Assembly: GCF_008638365.1 (NCBI RefSeq)
Contig: NZ_VWVU01000004.1
Location: 62,001-126,000, forward strand
Reading direction: 5' to 3'
Length of the DNA stretch: 64,000 nt
From: Nocardiopsis quinghaiensis
GTDB lineage: Bacteria; Actinomycetota; Actinomycetes; Streptosporangiales; Streptosporangiaceae
A program made the translations under genes and the position numbers. Each line of letters starts with the position of its first letter. Position 1 is the stretch's first letter. The notes below the pieces were generated by a model. It saw nothing but the letters and a program-made list of their open reading frames with translations. It had not been told where the DNA came from and ran no database searches. Shown piece after piece: positions 18,893 to 28,168 of this stretch.

Positions 18893-20008
18893 GTGTCGGA
18901 TACCACCGCGCACGAGAAGCAGGAGCTCGTCCAGCTCCTGACACCAGAAGGGGAGCTGACGGAGCACCCCGACTATCCCCTGGACATCAGCGCGGAGGAA
19001 ATCCGCGCCCTCTACCGTGACCTGGTCCTGGTACGCCGGGTCGACAGCGAGGCCGTATCCCTCCAGCGCCAGGGCGAACTGGGCCTGTGGGCCTCACTGC
19101 TCGGCCAGGAGGCCGCCCAGATCGGCTCCGGCCGCGCGCTGCGCGAGGACGACATGGCGTTCCCCTCCTACCGTGAGCACGGCGTCGCCTGGTGCCGGGG
19201 CATCGAGCCCAAGGAACTGCTCGGCATGTTCCGCGGCGTCACCAACGGCGGCTGGGACCCCCACGACCGGGGCTTCCACCTCTACACGATCGTGATCGGC
19301 AGCCAGGCGCTGCACGCCACCGGCTACGCCATGGGCGTCCAGCGCGACGGCGCCGTCGGCGAGGACGGCACGGCCGTCATCTCCTACTTCGGCGACGGGG
19401 CCACCAGCCAGGGCGACACCAACGAGGCGTTCAACTTCGCCTCGGTCAACAACGCCCCCGTGGTCTTCTTCTGCCAGAACAACCAGTGGGCCATCTCCGA
19501 ACCGCCGGAGCGCCAGGCACGCGTGCCCATCTACCGGCGCGCCGCCGGGTTCGGCTTCCCCGGCCTGCTCGTGGACGGCAACGACGTCCTGGCCTGCCTC
19601 GCCGTCACCCGAGCCGCCCTGGACAACGCCCGCGAGGGCAACGGCCCCACGCTCATCGAGGCGTTCACCTACCGGATGGGCGCCCACACCACCAACGACG
19701 ACCCCACCCGCTACCGCGCGTCGGGCGAGTTGGACGAGTGGAAGGCCAAGGACCCGATCCTGCGGGTCCGCCGCTACCTGGAGCAGAGCGGCCTGGCGGA
19801 CGAGGAGTTCTTCGCCTCCGTCGACGCCGAGGCCGACAAGCTGGGCGAGCAGGTGCGCACCGAGTGCCGTGCCCTGCCCGATCCCGAGCCCCTCGACATC
19901 TTCCACGAGGTGTACGCCGAGCCCAACGTCCAGATCGACCACCAGCGGTCCGAGTTCGCCGAGTACCTGGCCTCCTTCGAGGGTGTCGGCGCAGAAGGGG
20001 GCCGTTAG
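18893..20008 (+). CDS. pdhA: 2-oxo acid dehydrogenase E1 component, alpha subunit
   Basis: A 371-residue thiamine diphosphate enzyme subunit. The TPP/Mg motif runs GDGATSQGDTNEAFNFA to CQNNQWAI (GDG...NN), and the active-site region SYREHGVAW is present. It decarboxylates pyruvate or a branched-chain 2-oxo acid with the beta subunit. The PDPYxYR-like tail and LLTPEGELTEHPDYPL head fit the actinobacterial PDH/BCKDH group; specificity cannot be fixed by eye. GTG at 18893 lies four bases after GAGGAG and is preferred over an upstream GTG at 18833 lacking a ribosome site. Confidence 0.88.
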   Translation: MSDTTAHEKQELVQLLTPEGELTEHPDYPLDISAEEIRALYRDLVLVRRVDSEAVSLQRQGELGLWASLLGQEAAQIGSGRALREDDMAFPSYREHGVAWCRGIEPKELLGMFRGVTNGGWDPHDRGFHLYTIVIGSQALHATGYAMGVQRDGAVGEDGTAVISYFGDGATSQGDTNEAFNFASVNNAPVVFFCQNNQWAISEPPERQARVPIYRRAAGFGFPGLLVDGNDVLACLAVTRAALDNAREGNGPTLIEAFTYRMGAHTTNDDPTRYRASGELDEWKAKDPILRVRRYLEQSGLADEEFFASVDAEADKLGEQVRTECRALPDPEPLDIFHEVYAEPNVQIDHQRSEFAEYLASFEGVGAEGGR

Positions 20009-20011
20009 GCC

Positions 20012-20992
20012 ATGGGAACCAACCTCACCATCGGCAAGGCCATCAACGCGGGCCTGCGCGCCGCCATGGAACACGACCCCAAGACCCTGATCATGGGCGA
20101 GGACGTCGGCAGGCTCGGCGGCGTCTTCCGGGTCACCGACGGCCTGTACAAGGACTTCGGCGCCGACCGGGTCATCGACACCCCGCTCGCCGAGTCCGGC
20201 ATCGTCGGCACCGCGATCGGCATGGCCATGCGCGGCTACCGACCCGTGGTCGAGATCCAGTTCGACGGCTTCTTCTTCCCGGCCACGAACCAGACCTTCA
20301 CCCAGCTGGCCAAGATGCGCCGCCGCTCGGCGGGCAAGCTCAGCATGCCCGTGGTCATGCGGATCCCCTACGGCGGCGGCATCGGCGCCGTCGAGCACCA
20401 CAGCGAATCCCCCGAGGCGTACTTCACGCACACCGCGGGCCTGCGCGTGGTGACGGTCGCCAACCCCGAGGACGCCTACTGGATGATCCAGCAGGCGGTG
20501 CGCTCCGACGACCCGGTCATCTTCCTGGAGCCCAAGCGTCGCTACTACGAGAAGGCCGAGGTCGACACCGGGGCCTCCTTCGCCGAGGCGGTCCCGATGG
20601 GCGCCGCCCGCGTGGCCCGCCCCGGCACGGACGTGACCCTGCTGGCGTACGGGCCCATGGTCAAGACCGCCCTGCAGGCGGCCGAGGCCGACACCGACCG
20701 CTCCATCGAGGTCATCGACCTGCGCTCGCTGTCCCCGGTGGACTACCCGACCCTGTTCGCGTCGGTGAGGAAGACCGGGCGCATGGTCGTGGCCCACGAG
20801 GCACCGCTGTCCGGCGGACCCGGCGGCGAGATCGCGGCCCGGGTCACCGAGGAGTGCTTCTACCACCTGGAATCGCCGGTGATCCGTGTTGCCGCCTTCG
20901 ACACGCCGTATCCGCAGTCGCGTCTTGAGGAGCACTACCTTCCGGACCTTGACCGCGTTCTTGACGGTGTTGACCGGGCGTTCGCGTACTAG
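20012..20992 (+). CDS. pdhB: 2-oxo acid dehydrogenase E1 component, beta subunit
   Basis: A 326-residue transketolase-like subunit starting MGTNLTIGKAINAGLRAAME. Characteristic segments are MGEDVGRLGGVFRVTDGL, DTPLAESGIVGTAIGMA and the histidine in GAVEHHSESPEAYF; the C terminus ends ESPVIRVAAFDTPYP, the conserved transketolase C-domain motif. It pairs with the alpha subunit three bases upstream, so the two are translationally linked. Confidence 0.92.
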   Translation: MGTNLTIGKAINAGLRAAMEHDPKTLIMGEDVGRLGGVFRVTDGLYKDFGADRVIDTPLAESGIVGTAIGMAMRGYRPVVEIQFDGFFFPATNQTFTQLAKMRRRSAGKLSMPVVMRIPYGGGIGAVEHHSESPEAYFTHTAGLRVVTVANPEDAYWMIQQAVRSDDPVIFLEPKRRYYEKAEVDTGASFAEAVPMGAARVARPGTDVTLLAYGPMVKTALQAAEADTDRSIEVIDLRSLSPVDYPTLFASVRKTGRMVVAHEAPLSGGPGGEIAARVTEECFYHLESPVIRVAAFDTPYPQSRLEEHYLPDLDRVLDGVDRAFAY

Positions 20993-21014
20993 GGGAACGG
21001 GGAAACCGAAGGAT

Positions 21015-22391
21015 ATGGCGATTCACAAGAGTGAGCCCGCCGTCGGCGGCGTGCAGTCGTTCAAACTGCCCGACGTCGGGGAGGGCCTGGTCGAGGCCGA
21101 GCTCCTCACCTGGTACGTGAAACCGGGTGACGAGATCGAGGTCAACCAGATGATCTGCGAGATCGAGACGGCCAAGGCGGTCGTCGAACTGCCGAGCCCG
21201 TTCGCGGGCACGGTGCGGGAGCTGTTGGCCGAGGAGGGCCAGACGGTGGAGGTCGGCTCGGTGATCATCACCGTGGACGACGGCACCGGAGGCGGCTCCC
21301 CGGCCGAGGCGGCCCCGGCCACCGAGGAGCGGGAGAAGCCGCTGGTCGGCTACGGCGAGAGGACGGCCTCCACCCAGCGCCGCCCGCGCCGCCGCCCGGC
21401 CCCCTCCGGGCCGGTGTCGCCGCCCGTGCCACGGCCCACCGAGCCCGCGCCGGCCAACACGCCCGCCGTGGAGGAGACCGCTCCCGGGCCGGTACCGGCG
21501 TCGGGCCGTGCACTGGCCAAGCCGCCGGTGCGCAAGATGGCCAAGGACCTCGGTGTGGACCTGGCGTCGGTCACCCCCACGGGGGAGGGCGGCGTCGTCA
21601 CCCGGGAGGACGTCCGGGCCGCGGCCGGGGCCGCCCAGGCCCCGGCGGCCCCGGAGCCCGAGACGGCGCCCCGGACCGACCGCTCCTCGCGTGAGCGGCG
21701 CGTACCCGTCAAGGGCGTGCGCAAGCACACGGCGGCGGCGATGGTCGACAGCGCGTTCACCGCGCCGCACGTGACCGAGTTCCTGCAGGTGGACGTCACC
21801 AGGACGATGAAGGCCGTCGCGCGTCTGCGGGAGCGGCCCGACTTCGCCGAGGTGCGGGTGTCCCCGCTGCTGCTGGTGGCCAAGGCCCTGCTCATGGCGG
21901 TCCGGCGGCACCCGGAGGTCAACGCCTCCTGGGACGGGGACAACCAGGAGATCGTGGTCAAGGACTACGTGAACCTGGGGATCGCGGCGGCCACCGAGCG
22001 CGGCCTGGTGGTGCCCAACATCAAGGACGCCGACGCCATGGCCCTGCCGGAGCTCTCGGCCGCGCTGAAGCGGCTGACGGAGACCGCGCGGGAGGGCAGG
22101 ACCAGCCCGGCGGACATGTCCGGCGGCACCATCACGGTCACCAACGTCGGCGTGTTCGGCGTGGACGCGGGCACCCCGATCATCAACCCGGGCGAGGCCG
22201 CGATCCTCGCCTTCGGGCAGATCCGGGACATGCCCTGGGTGCACAAGGGAGAGCTGAAGATCCGCAAGGTGACGACACTGTCGCTGTCCTTCGACCACCG
22301 GCTGGTCGACGGGGAACTGGGGTCCAAGGTGCTGCGCGACATCGGTACCGCGCTGGAGGACCCGGAGCTGACCGCCCTGGCCTGGGGCTGA
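21015..22391 (+). CDS. pdhC: Dihydrolipoamide acyltransferase (E2)
   Basis: A 458-residue E2 with one lipoyl domain (residues 14-90, lipoyl lysine K54 in EIETAKAVVE), a Pro/Ala-rich linker, a peripheral subunit-binding domain around 168-205 (PPVRKMAKDLGVDLASVTPTG) and a catalytic acyltransferase domain ending SFDHRLVDGELG, containing the active-site His and Asp. It passes the acyl group from lipoamide to CoA. Usual E2 enzymes read DHRxxDG, as here. ATG at 21015 follows GAAGGA. The E3 lipoamide dehydrogenase is not in the operon and must be supplied elsewhere. Confidence 0.92.
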   Translation: MAIHKSEPAVGGVQSFKLPDVGEGLVEAELLTWYVKPGDEIEVNQMICEIETAKAVVELPSPFAGTVRELLAEEGQTVEVGSVIITVDDGTGGGSPAEAAPATEEREKPLVGYGERTASTQRRPRRRPAPSGPVSPPVPRPTEPAPANTPAVEETAPGPVPASGRALAKPPVRKMAKDLGVDLASVTPTGEGGVVTREDVRAAAGAAQAPAAPEPETAPRTDRSSRERRVPVKGVRKHTAAAMVDSAFTAPHVTEFLQVDVTRTMKAVARLRERPDFAEVRVSPLLLVAKALLMAVRRHPEVNASWDGDNQEIVVKDYVNLGIAAATERGLVVPNIKDADAMALPELSAALKRLTETAREGRTSPADMSGGTITVTNVGVFGVDAGTPIINPGEAAILAFGQIRDMPWVHKGELKIRKVTTLSLSFDHRLVDGELGSKVLRDIGTALEDPELTALAWG

Positions 22392-22406
22392 GGCGGCGGA
22401 GTCAAA

Positions 22407-22441
22407 CAGGGGCCGGCGCGATGAACTCGCACCGGCCCCTG
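22407..22441 (+). terminator. Terminator after the dehydrogenase operon
   Basis: CAGGGGCCGG (22407-22416) pairs with CCGGCCCCTG (22432-22441), with further partial pairing in the loop, 16 bases after the E2 stop. Confidence 0.7.
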
Positions 22442-22451
22442 CCCGCGAGGA

Positions 22452-22483
22452 GGGCCGCCCCCAAAGGGGGAGGAGGGCGGCCC
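22452..22483. terminator. Second hairpin between convergent genes
   Basis: GGGCCGCCC (22452-22460) pairs with GGGCGGCCC (22475-22483). It lies between the E2 gene and the convergent serine hydrolase gene and may serve either. Confidence 0.55.
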
Positions 22484-22585
22484 CCACGCTCTCAGTGTTC
22501 CCCGTGTGTTTTCACCGACACGTGGTACCCCGTTCCTCGGGGCGGCGGCCGGGCCCGGAACCAGGACGGGGCTCCGGACCCGGGA

Positions 22586-24505
22586 TCAGGAGACCATCCA
22601 CACGAAGCCGTACTGGGCGCCCGTCAGGATGACGGCGGCGGCCGCCAGGACGACCAGGGTGAGGTGGATCCGGCCGACCGGGCGCAGCCACCCCCTGACC
22701 CAGGCCGTCACGGCCACGGCGGCGGTGGCCAGGGCCAGCGGGATCGCGAGGGCCAGCGGGAGGGTGAGCGCGAGGGACTCACCGAAGATCCACTGCTCCA
22801 GCGTGTGGCTGTTGAGCAGTCCGTACACGATCAGCCCGAGGCCGGCGAAGCAGCTCAGCGCGGTCAGCGCGGCCAGCACGCGGGCGACGAGGGTGAACCG
22901 GTCCCTGGGGCGGCGGAAGTGGAGGAACGCGGTGAACAGGACGAGCAGGCCCGCGGCGGCGACCACGCCGTGCGTGACGGGGTTGGTCAGCAGTGTGGTC
23001 CGCTCGTAGACGTGGGTGGGGTTGCTGTTCACGGCCAGGGCGACGGCCTCGCCGTCCTCCTCCATGAAGACCAGCTGGTCCTCCCTGTTCCCCGCGACGA
23101 ACCGTCCTCCGCCGACGGGCAGCCAGCGGTCGTCCAGCGCCATCATGCCGCTGACGGAGAGGGCGCCGTCGACCTCGCGCACGACCATGTTGTCGAAGAG
23201 GGGGACGATCTGGGCGGGTCCGTTGGCGGCGCGCCGACTGGTGACGTAGGTGCCCGTGTAGGCGCCCATGTCGGCCCCGGTGTCGGCCCCGGTGTCGGCC
23301 CGGCCGGTCGGCGGCTCCTGGGGGTCGAACGTGTCGGCGAACTCCCGGGCCACCGTCATGCGCAGGTCCTGGAGGGGGTTCCCGGCGATGGTGTCGTCGC
23401 CGTTGACCGCGACGAACATCCCGGCGTCGATCCCCGGGATCAGGACGTAGGCGGTGTGCATGCCCACCAGGTCGCCGCCGTGGCCGATGACCGGGGAGTC
23501 CCCGCCCCGCCACTGGTAGGTGCCGTAACCCATGTCGGCGGTCTCGGGGTGAACCTCGTGCTGGCTGGCCAGCATCTGCTCGGCGACCCTGGCGGGGAGC
23601 ACGCGCTCGCCGTCGATCTCACCCTCTCCCAGCAGGGCCAGCATGAACCGGGCCATGTCGTCGGTCGAGGCGACGGAGGCCCCGGCGGGCACGGGGGTGA
23701 TGTGCATCGGTTCGGCCTCGCCGCCGTCGGACAGGTGGAACGTCGGGATCTCGTACGACTCGCGGGCGTCGTAGACCTGGAGGAACTCGCTGCCCTCCAT
23801 GCCCAGCGGCGTGAACACGTTCTGCGCGACGTACTCCTCGAAGGGCACGCCGCTCACCTCCTGGACGATGTACCCGGCCAGGGCGCTGCCGTGGTTGGAG
23901 TAGGCGGTGAACCGGCCGGGTTCGTGGAGCTGCTCGGGTTTGCGGGTGCGGAACAGCTCTTCGAGGGTGAAGTGCAGGTCGGTGTCCTCGACCGAGGGGA
24001 AGTCGACCACCTCCTCGAACCCGGCGGTGTGGGTGAGCAGCTGGTGCGTCGTGACGCCGTCCACGGGCAGCCGGGCCTCCTCGGGCAGGTAGGTGTTGAC
24101 GTCCTCGTCCAGGTCGATCCCGCCCTGTTCGACCAGGGTGAGGACGGCCGCCGCGGTGAAGGACTTGGACACCGAACCCGTGGGGAGCGTGTGGACGGTG
24201 TGGTCCATGGGTGTCTCATCCGCCAGGTCGGCGTACCCGTGTGAGGCGGAGGCGATCTGCTCGCCGCCGGCCACGACGGTCACGGCGACACCGGGTGCCC
24301 CGTGTTCCTCCAGCAGTTCGGCGACGCGGGTGTCCGCGAACTCCCGGGCGGTCTCGGGGGTCAGCGGTGCGGCCGCGGACGGGGTGTCCGCCGGAGCCGA
24401 GGCCTCCCCGGGCGCGGTGGTGGCCGAGGCCGCCCCGGGCGCCAGGGTGGCGATGATCATCAGGGGTGCGGCCAGCATGGGCAGGACGCGTGGGGTTCGT
24501 GGCAT
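22586..24505 (-). CDS. Beta-lactamase-fold serine hydrolase with C-terminal membrane domain
   Basis: A 639-residue exported protein: signal peptide (1-28), a class C beta-lactamase/PBP-like domain with S111-V-S-K114, Y202-S-N204 and H342-G-G344, then a lipocalin-like spacer and four transmembrane helices from about residue 505. Such proteins are peptidases, esterases or D-aminopeptidases acting outside the membrane; substrate unknown. All three catalytic motifs are intact. A short TGADTGADMGA repeat around residues 405-420 marks the boundary after the catalytic domain. It appears to be a single-gene unit. Confidence 0.83.
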   Translation of the reverse strand: MPRTPRVLPMLAAPLMIIATLAPGAASATTAPGEASAPADTPSAAAPLTPETAREFADTRVAELLEEHGAPGVAVTVVAGGEQIASASHGYADLADETPMDHTVHTLPTGSVSKSFTAAAVLTLVEQGGIDLDEDVNTYLPEEARLPVDGVTTHQLLTHTAGFEEVVDFPSVEDTDLHFTLEELFRTRKPEQLHEPGRFTAYSNHGSALAGYIVQEVSGVPFEEYVAQNVFTPLGMEGSEFLQVYDARESYEIPTFHLSDGGEAEPMHITPVPAGASVASTDDMARFMLALLGEGEIDGERVLPARVAEQMLASQHEVHPETADMGYGTYQWRGGDSPVIGHGGDLVGMHTAYVLIPGIDAGMFVAVNGDDTIAGNPLQDLRMTVAREFADTFDPQEPPTGRADTGADTGADMGAYTGTYVTSRRAANGPAQIVPLFDNMVVREVDGALSVSGMMALDDRWLPVGGGRFVAGNREDQLVFMEEDGEAVALAVNSNPTHVYERTTLLTNPVTHGVVAAAGLLVLFTAFLHFRRPRDRFTLVARVLAALTALSCFAGLGLIVYGLLNSHTLEQWIFGESLALTLPLALAIPLALATAAVAVTAWVRGWLRPVGRIHLTLVVLAAAAVILTGAQYGFVWMVS

Positions 24506-24686
24506 CTGTGCTCCCGGGGTGAGTTCTCGCTACCCCTCGAAACTAGGAGCCGGCGTCCTCCGGGGCACTGGCACGGACGGGCGTCCTCTCACTACAGGTA
24601 GCTGTACCGAGCGGGGCGCGGTCCTCCCGGGGGCAGGTCCCTCGGGAGGCGGGGCCGTCGCGCGGAGGCGGGAGCGCCGGGCGCGG

Positions 24687-25616
24687 CTATCCGAGCAGGA
24701 AGGTGACGGCGAACAGCACGGGGACCGTGAGGAGGGTGGTCAGCAGCACCACGTCGCGGACCATCACCTCGCCGGTGCGGTACTGGGCGGCGAAGTTGAA
24801 CACGTTCTGGGCCGTGGGCAGGGCCGCCAGCACCACCACGGAGAACAGGGTGAAGGCGTTCAGGTCGAAGACCAGGGCGCCCAGGGCCCACGCGGCCAGC
24901 GGCTGGACCACGGACTTGAGCGCCACGGCCACCAGGACCGGTACGCGCTCGGGGCCGCGGCCGGGGAACGCGCTGCCGTGCAGGGAGATCCCGAAGGCCA
25001 GCAGCATCGCCGGGACCGCCATGCCGCCGATCAGGTGGAAGGGCTCCATCAGGGCTTCCGGGGGCGTCCGGCCCGAGGCGGAGACGGCCACGCCCGCCAG
25101 GGAGGCGATCACCACGGGGTTGCGGACCGGTGTGCCGAGCGCCCGGCGCAGGACGGGCCCCACCCCGCGCGCGCCGCCGTCGCCCAGGTCCAGGACGGTG
25201 AGCGCGACGGGGGCCATGAACAGGAGCTGGGTCAGCAGGATGGGCGCGACCAGGGACGCGTCGCCGAGGACGTAGACGGCGATGGGGATGCCGAGGTTGC
25301 CCGCGTTGACGTACGACGACGCGAGCGCGCCGACGGTGGTCCGGCCCACGCCCCAGCGCCGCACCAGCCCGAGGACGATGAAGGCGAGGGCCACGCAGGC
25401 CACGCTGAGCACGCTGACCAGGACCGGTGCGGACACCAGCACGGAGAGGTCGACGTCGGCCAGGATCGTGAACAGCAGGGCGGGGCTGGCCACGTAGAAG
25501 GCGAGCCTGGTGAGCACCTCCTTGGCCCCCGGGCCCAGGAGGGGGAGCCTTCCGAGCATGTAACCGATGACGACGACGCTGGTGATGACGCCGAAACCGA
25601 TCAAGACCCCGGACAA
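24687..25616 (-). CDS. AEC family transporter (auxin-efflux-carrier type)
   Basis: A 309-residue membrane protein with ten hydrophobic segments in two inverted halves. The first half ends in SSYVNAGNLGIPIAVYVLGD, the family signature around the broken helix, and the second has ALPTAQNVFNFAAQY. AEC carriers export small organic acids or auxin-like compounds; the substrate is unknown. The annotated start is TTG, 14 codons before the first long helix ends, and no better upstream start exists. Confidence 0.83.
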   Translation of the reverse strand: MSGVLIGFGVITSVVVIGYMLGRLPLLGPGAKEVLTRLAFYVASPALLFTILADVDLSVLVSAPVLVSVLSVACVALAFIVLGLVRRWGVGRTTVGALASSYVNAGNLGIPIAVYVLGDASLVAPILLTQLLFMAPVALTVLDLGDGGARGVGPVLRRALGTPVRNPVVIASLAGVAVSASGRTPPEALMEPFHLIGGMAVPAMLLAFGISLHGSAFPGRGPERVPVLVAVALKSVVQPLAAWALGALVFDLNAFTLFSVVVLAALPTAQNVFNFAAQYRTGEVMVRDVVLLTTLLTVPVLFAVTFLLG

Positions 25617-25738
25617 GGGGCGCCCCCACTGCGAACGCGCGACACGACCGTGGAAACGCTATCCGAGGTTGCTTCGTGACGATACGGCGCAGATCACACC
25701 GTCCCGGGCGGGGGCGGGGTCCGGGCGCCGTCGCGGTG

Positions 25739-27727
25739 TCAGTCCTCGGCGGGCGGGCTGGGATCGGCGGAGGGGTCCGCGGAGGGATCGGCCTCCTCGG
25801 CCTCCTCCTCGGCCTCCTCGGCGGCCTCCTCCTCGGCCTGGCGCTCGGCTTCGGCCCGGTCGGCGGCGCGGGTCGTGCACACCTCCTCGGCCGCGGCCGA
25901 GGAGCCCTCCACGGCGACCACCGTGAAGCAGTACTCCATGACCGTGTCGTCCGTGACGATCTGCGCGGAGACCGCGCCGGGGCCGGTCCGGGCCAGGGTG
26001 AGGGGATCGTGACCGCTGGGACCGCCCAGCACGAAGAACGAGGCGGTGCCGCCGCTGTTGTCGGTCCAGGTCAGCTCGACGGCGCCGAGGTTGTCCACCA
26101 GCGCGACCCCCGAGGGCGCGGATACCTCGGGCGGTGCCGTGGGTTCGACCACCTCGCCCCGGCCGCCGACGTCCTCGGCCTCCTCGCCGGCTCCCCCGCC
26201 CGGGTCCTCGCCGGAGGGGGCGCTCGACTCCTCGGCGGCTCCCTCCGCCCCGGAGGCGGCCGACACCGGTGTGCGGGAGCCGGTCGCCGCGAGCGTTCCG
26301 GACACCGCGGTGAGTACGAGGATGCCGCCCACGGTCACGGCGATGTGCAGATGCTCGCGCCAGCGTGCCCCGCTCCGCACGGGCTCGTCGAGGACGGACC
26401 ACTCGGGGGCCTCGTCCTCCTGCTCGGTTTCCGGTTCGTCGTAGGGCAGGCGGGAGGACTCGGCTGTGCCGCTCCATCCCTCGACACGGGACCAGGCGAG
26501 CCGCGGCGAGATCTCCTCGCCGCGCAGCTTGGCCATCATGATCTCGGCGGTGCTGCCCGCGTCCGAGGCGGGCAGTCGGCTGCCCGCCCGCCCGTCCTCC
26601 GGCGGTACCGGCGGCTCGCCGCGCAGCCGCTGGGCGCTGTCCAGCCGGGCGGCGGGAACGGGCGGTTCCTGGGGGCCGCTCAGCGGGTCCCGGGGCCCCG
26701 TGCCCGGATACGCGCCGGGCGGTGCCGGCGGCTGGGGCGTGTCGTGCACCGCGTAGGGCGGTGCGGGTACGAATCCCGGGCCGCCCGCCGGGCCCGGAGG
26801 GGCGCTGGAGGCCGTGTGGGGGTTGACGGGAGGCGTCTGCGGTCCTGTGCCGGGGTGCGGGGCTTGCGGTCCTGTGCCGGGGTGCGGGGCCTGTGGTCCT
26901 GTGCCGGGGTGCGGGGCCTGCGGCACACGCGCCTGCTCGAACGCCACGGCGAACGCGGCGGCGCTGTCGTAGCGCTCCTCCGGCACCTTCGACAGGGCGC
27001 GCGTCAGCACGCCCCGCAGCTTGCGGGACACGTCCTGCCGGGTGACCGGCGGGACGTCCTCGGTGAGCACCCGGCGGGCGTAGTCGCGGGGGTGGAGCGC
27101 CGAACCGTCCTCGGGGGCGAAGGGCGGCCGGCCGACGAACATCGTCCAGATGGTCGACGCGAGCCGGTACACGTCCGAAGCGGGCGATCGCGGCTCCCCG
27201 CGCAGCGCCTCGGGTGGTGAGTGCGGGAACGCGTCGGTCCCGGGGTCCGGCAGGGGTGTGGTCGCCCCGATCGGGTGTACGGAGCCGAAACCGGTCAGAA
27301 CCGGGGTACGGCCCGCCCTCAGGACGTTCCCCGGGCTGACGGCGTCGTGCACCAGGCCCCGGCCGTGTATCGCGCTGAGGGCGGCGGCCACGCTCCGGGC
27401 GATCGCCGCCGTCTCCTGCAGCGGAGCGGGGCCCCTGCGTACGAGCATGTCGGAGAAGGAGCCGTCCGCGTAGAACGGCAGCACCACGAAGAGGTCCCCC
27501 TCGGCCGTGGTGCCCGCGTCCACCAGGGGCACGACTCCCGGCACCCCGCCGAGGTCGCGCAACCGGTCGAGTTCGGCCCGCCCCGCGGCCCGGGGCAGGA
27601 CCTTGAGCACGACGTCCGCACCGCTGGTGGTGCGCCGACCACGGACGACTCGGGCGCGCGGTCCCTCGCGCAGCACGGTGAGCGACTCGTATCCGGGTGC
27701 CCATGAGGCGTGCTCGGAGCCGGACAT
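25739..27727 (-). CDS. Transmembrane Ser/Thr protein kinase-like protein, predicted pseudokinase
   Basis: A 662-residue protein: kinase fold (12-268), Pro/Gly-rich linker with three 9-residue repeats (270-296), transmembrane helix (about 455-478), acidic linker, a fibronectin type III-like domain (about 540-625) and a Glu/Ala-rich tail. The VAIK lysine is present (K42), and SPPEAL and SDVYRLAS mark the C-lobe. But the HRD motif reads H127-D-A129 with the K of the catalytic loop replaced by Ser, and DFG reads G146-F-G148. Both catalytic aspartates are therefore absent, so phosphotransfer is unlikely. It lies upstream in the sense of being the outer gene of the ESX locus and may sense an envelope signal. 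Confidence 0.85.
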   Translation of the reverse strand: MSGSEHASWAPGYESLTVLREGPRARVVRGRRTTSGADVVLKVLPRAAGRAELDRLRDLGGVPGVVPLVDAGTTAEGDLFVVLPFYADGSFSDMLVRRGPAPLQETAAIARSVAAALSAIHGRGLVHDAVSPGNVLRAGRTPVLTGFGSVHPIGATTPLPDPGTDAFPHSPPEALRGEPRSPASDVYRLASTIWTMFVGRPPFAPEDGSALHPRDYARRVLTEDVPPVTRQDVSRKLRGVLTRALSKVPEERYDSAAAFAVAFEQARVPQAPHPGTGPQAPHPGTGPQAPHPGTGPQTPPVNPHTASSAPPGPAGGPGFVPAPPYAVHDTPQPPAPPGAYPGTGPRDPLSGPQEPPVPAARLDSAQRLRGEPPVPPEDGRAGSRLPASDAGSTAEIMMAKLRGEEISPRLAWSRVEGWSGTAESSRLPYDEPETEQEDEAPEWSVLDEPVRSGARWREHLHIAVTVGGILVLTAVSGTLAATGSRTPVSAASGAEGAAEESSAPSGEDPGGGAGEEAEDVGGRGEVVEPTAPPEVSAPSGVALVDNLGAVELTWTDNSGGTASFFVLGGPSGHDPLTLARTGPGAVSAQIVTDDTVMEYCFTVVAVEGSSAAAEEVCTTRAADRAEAERQAEEEAAEEAEEEAEEADPSADPSADPSPPAED
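26840..26920 (-). repeat. In-frame 27-base tandem repeat in the pseudokinase gene
   Basis: Three near-identical 27-base units encode the 9-residue period QAPHPGTGP in the juxtamembrane linker. Copy number may vary between strains by slippage. Confidence 0.85.
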
Positions 27728-27794
27728 GCGCGAGCGACCCCCGTTCGTGGTGGCGGCCCCGGCCGTCAGGCGCGGGGGATGGTGGTGCGGCGGG

Positions 27795-28154
27795 TCACAG
27801 CCGACCGGGCAGCAGAGGCTCCTCGGACGCGGGGCCGTGGATCATCTGCTGCCCGTAGTTTCCGAACCCGCGTTCCTCGTTGACCTCCTGCTGTCGGCCG
27901 AACGCTCCGATGAGGGCGATGACCCCGCAGATGAGCGCGATGAGGATGAGACCGCCGATCACCGCCGGCCACACCTGCTGACGGCGCCGCCAGTAGCGGC
28001 TGGAGCCGTAGAGCAGCGCCGACCGCAGTTGCCGGTGCCGCAGGGCGTCCGCCTGGAGGACGTACTTCTCCTCGTCGGGCGTGTAGTGGAACGCTTCGGG
28101 GAGCTGCGGTTCCGGATCCGCGGAGGGCGGAGGGGACGGCGAGGGGGTGGACAT
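27795..28154 (-). CDS. Single-pass membrane protein of the ESX locus
   Basis: A 119-residue protein with a Pro/Ser-rich head, a conserved-looking FHYTPDEEKYVLQADALRHRQ stretch broken by a basic RYWRRRQQ motif, one helix (about 63-85) and a short tail. No family was identified. It sits 14 bases beyond the end of the WXG100 gene in the same direction, so it probably belongs to the secretion operon. The lack of a signal peptide suggests an inside N terminus. Confidence 0.65.
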   Translation of the reverse strand: MSTPSPSPPPSADPEPQLPEAFHYTPDEEKYVLQADALRHRQLRSALLYGSSRYWRRRQQVWPAVIGGLILIALICGVIALIGAFGRQQEVNEERGFGNYGQQMIHGPASEEPLLPGRL

Positions 28155-28168
28155 CGGCGATCAGCTTA

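Noticed and set aside
19094..20935. A leftward open frame across the E1 genes
   Set aside because: Antisense to pdhA and pdhB, which have intact thiamine-diphosphate motifs.
26840..26920. Three 27-base repeats considered as a CRISPR-like array
   Set aside because: No spacers; the units are in frame, contiguous and encode a proline-rich linker.
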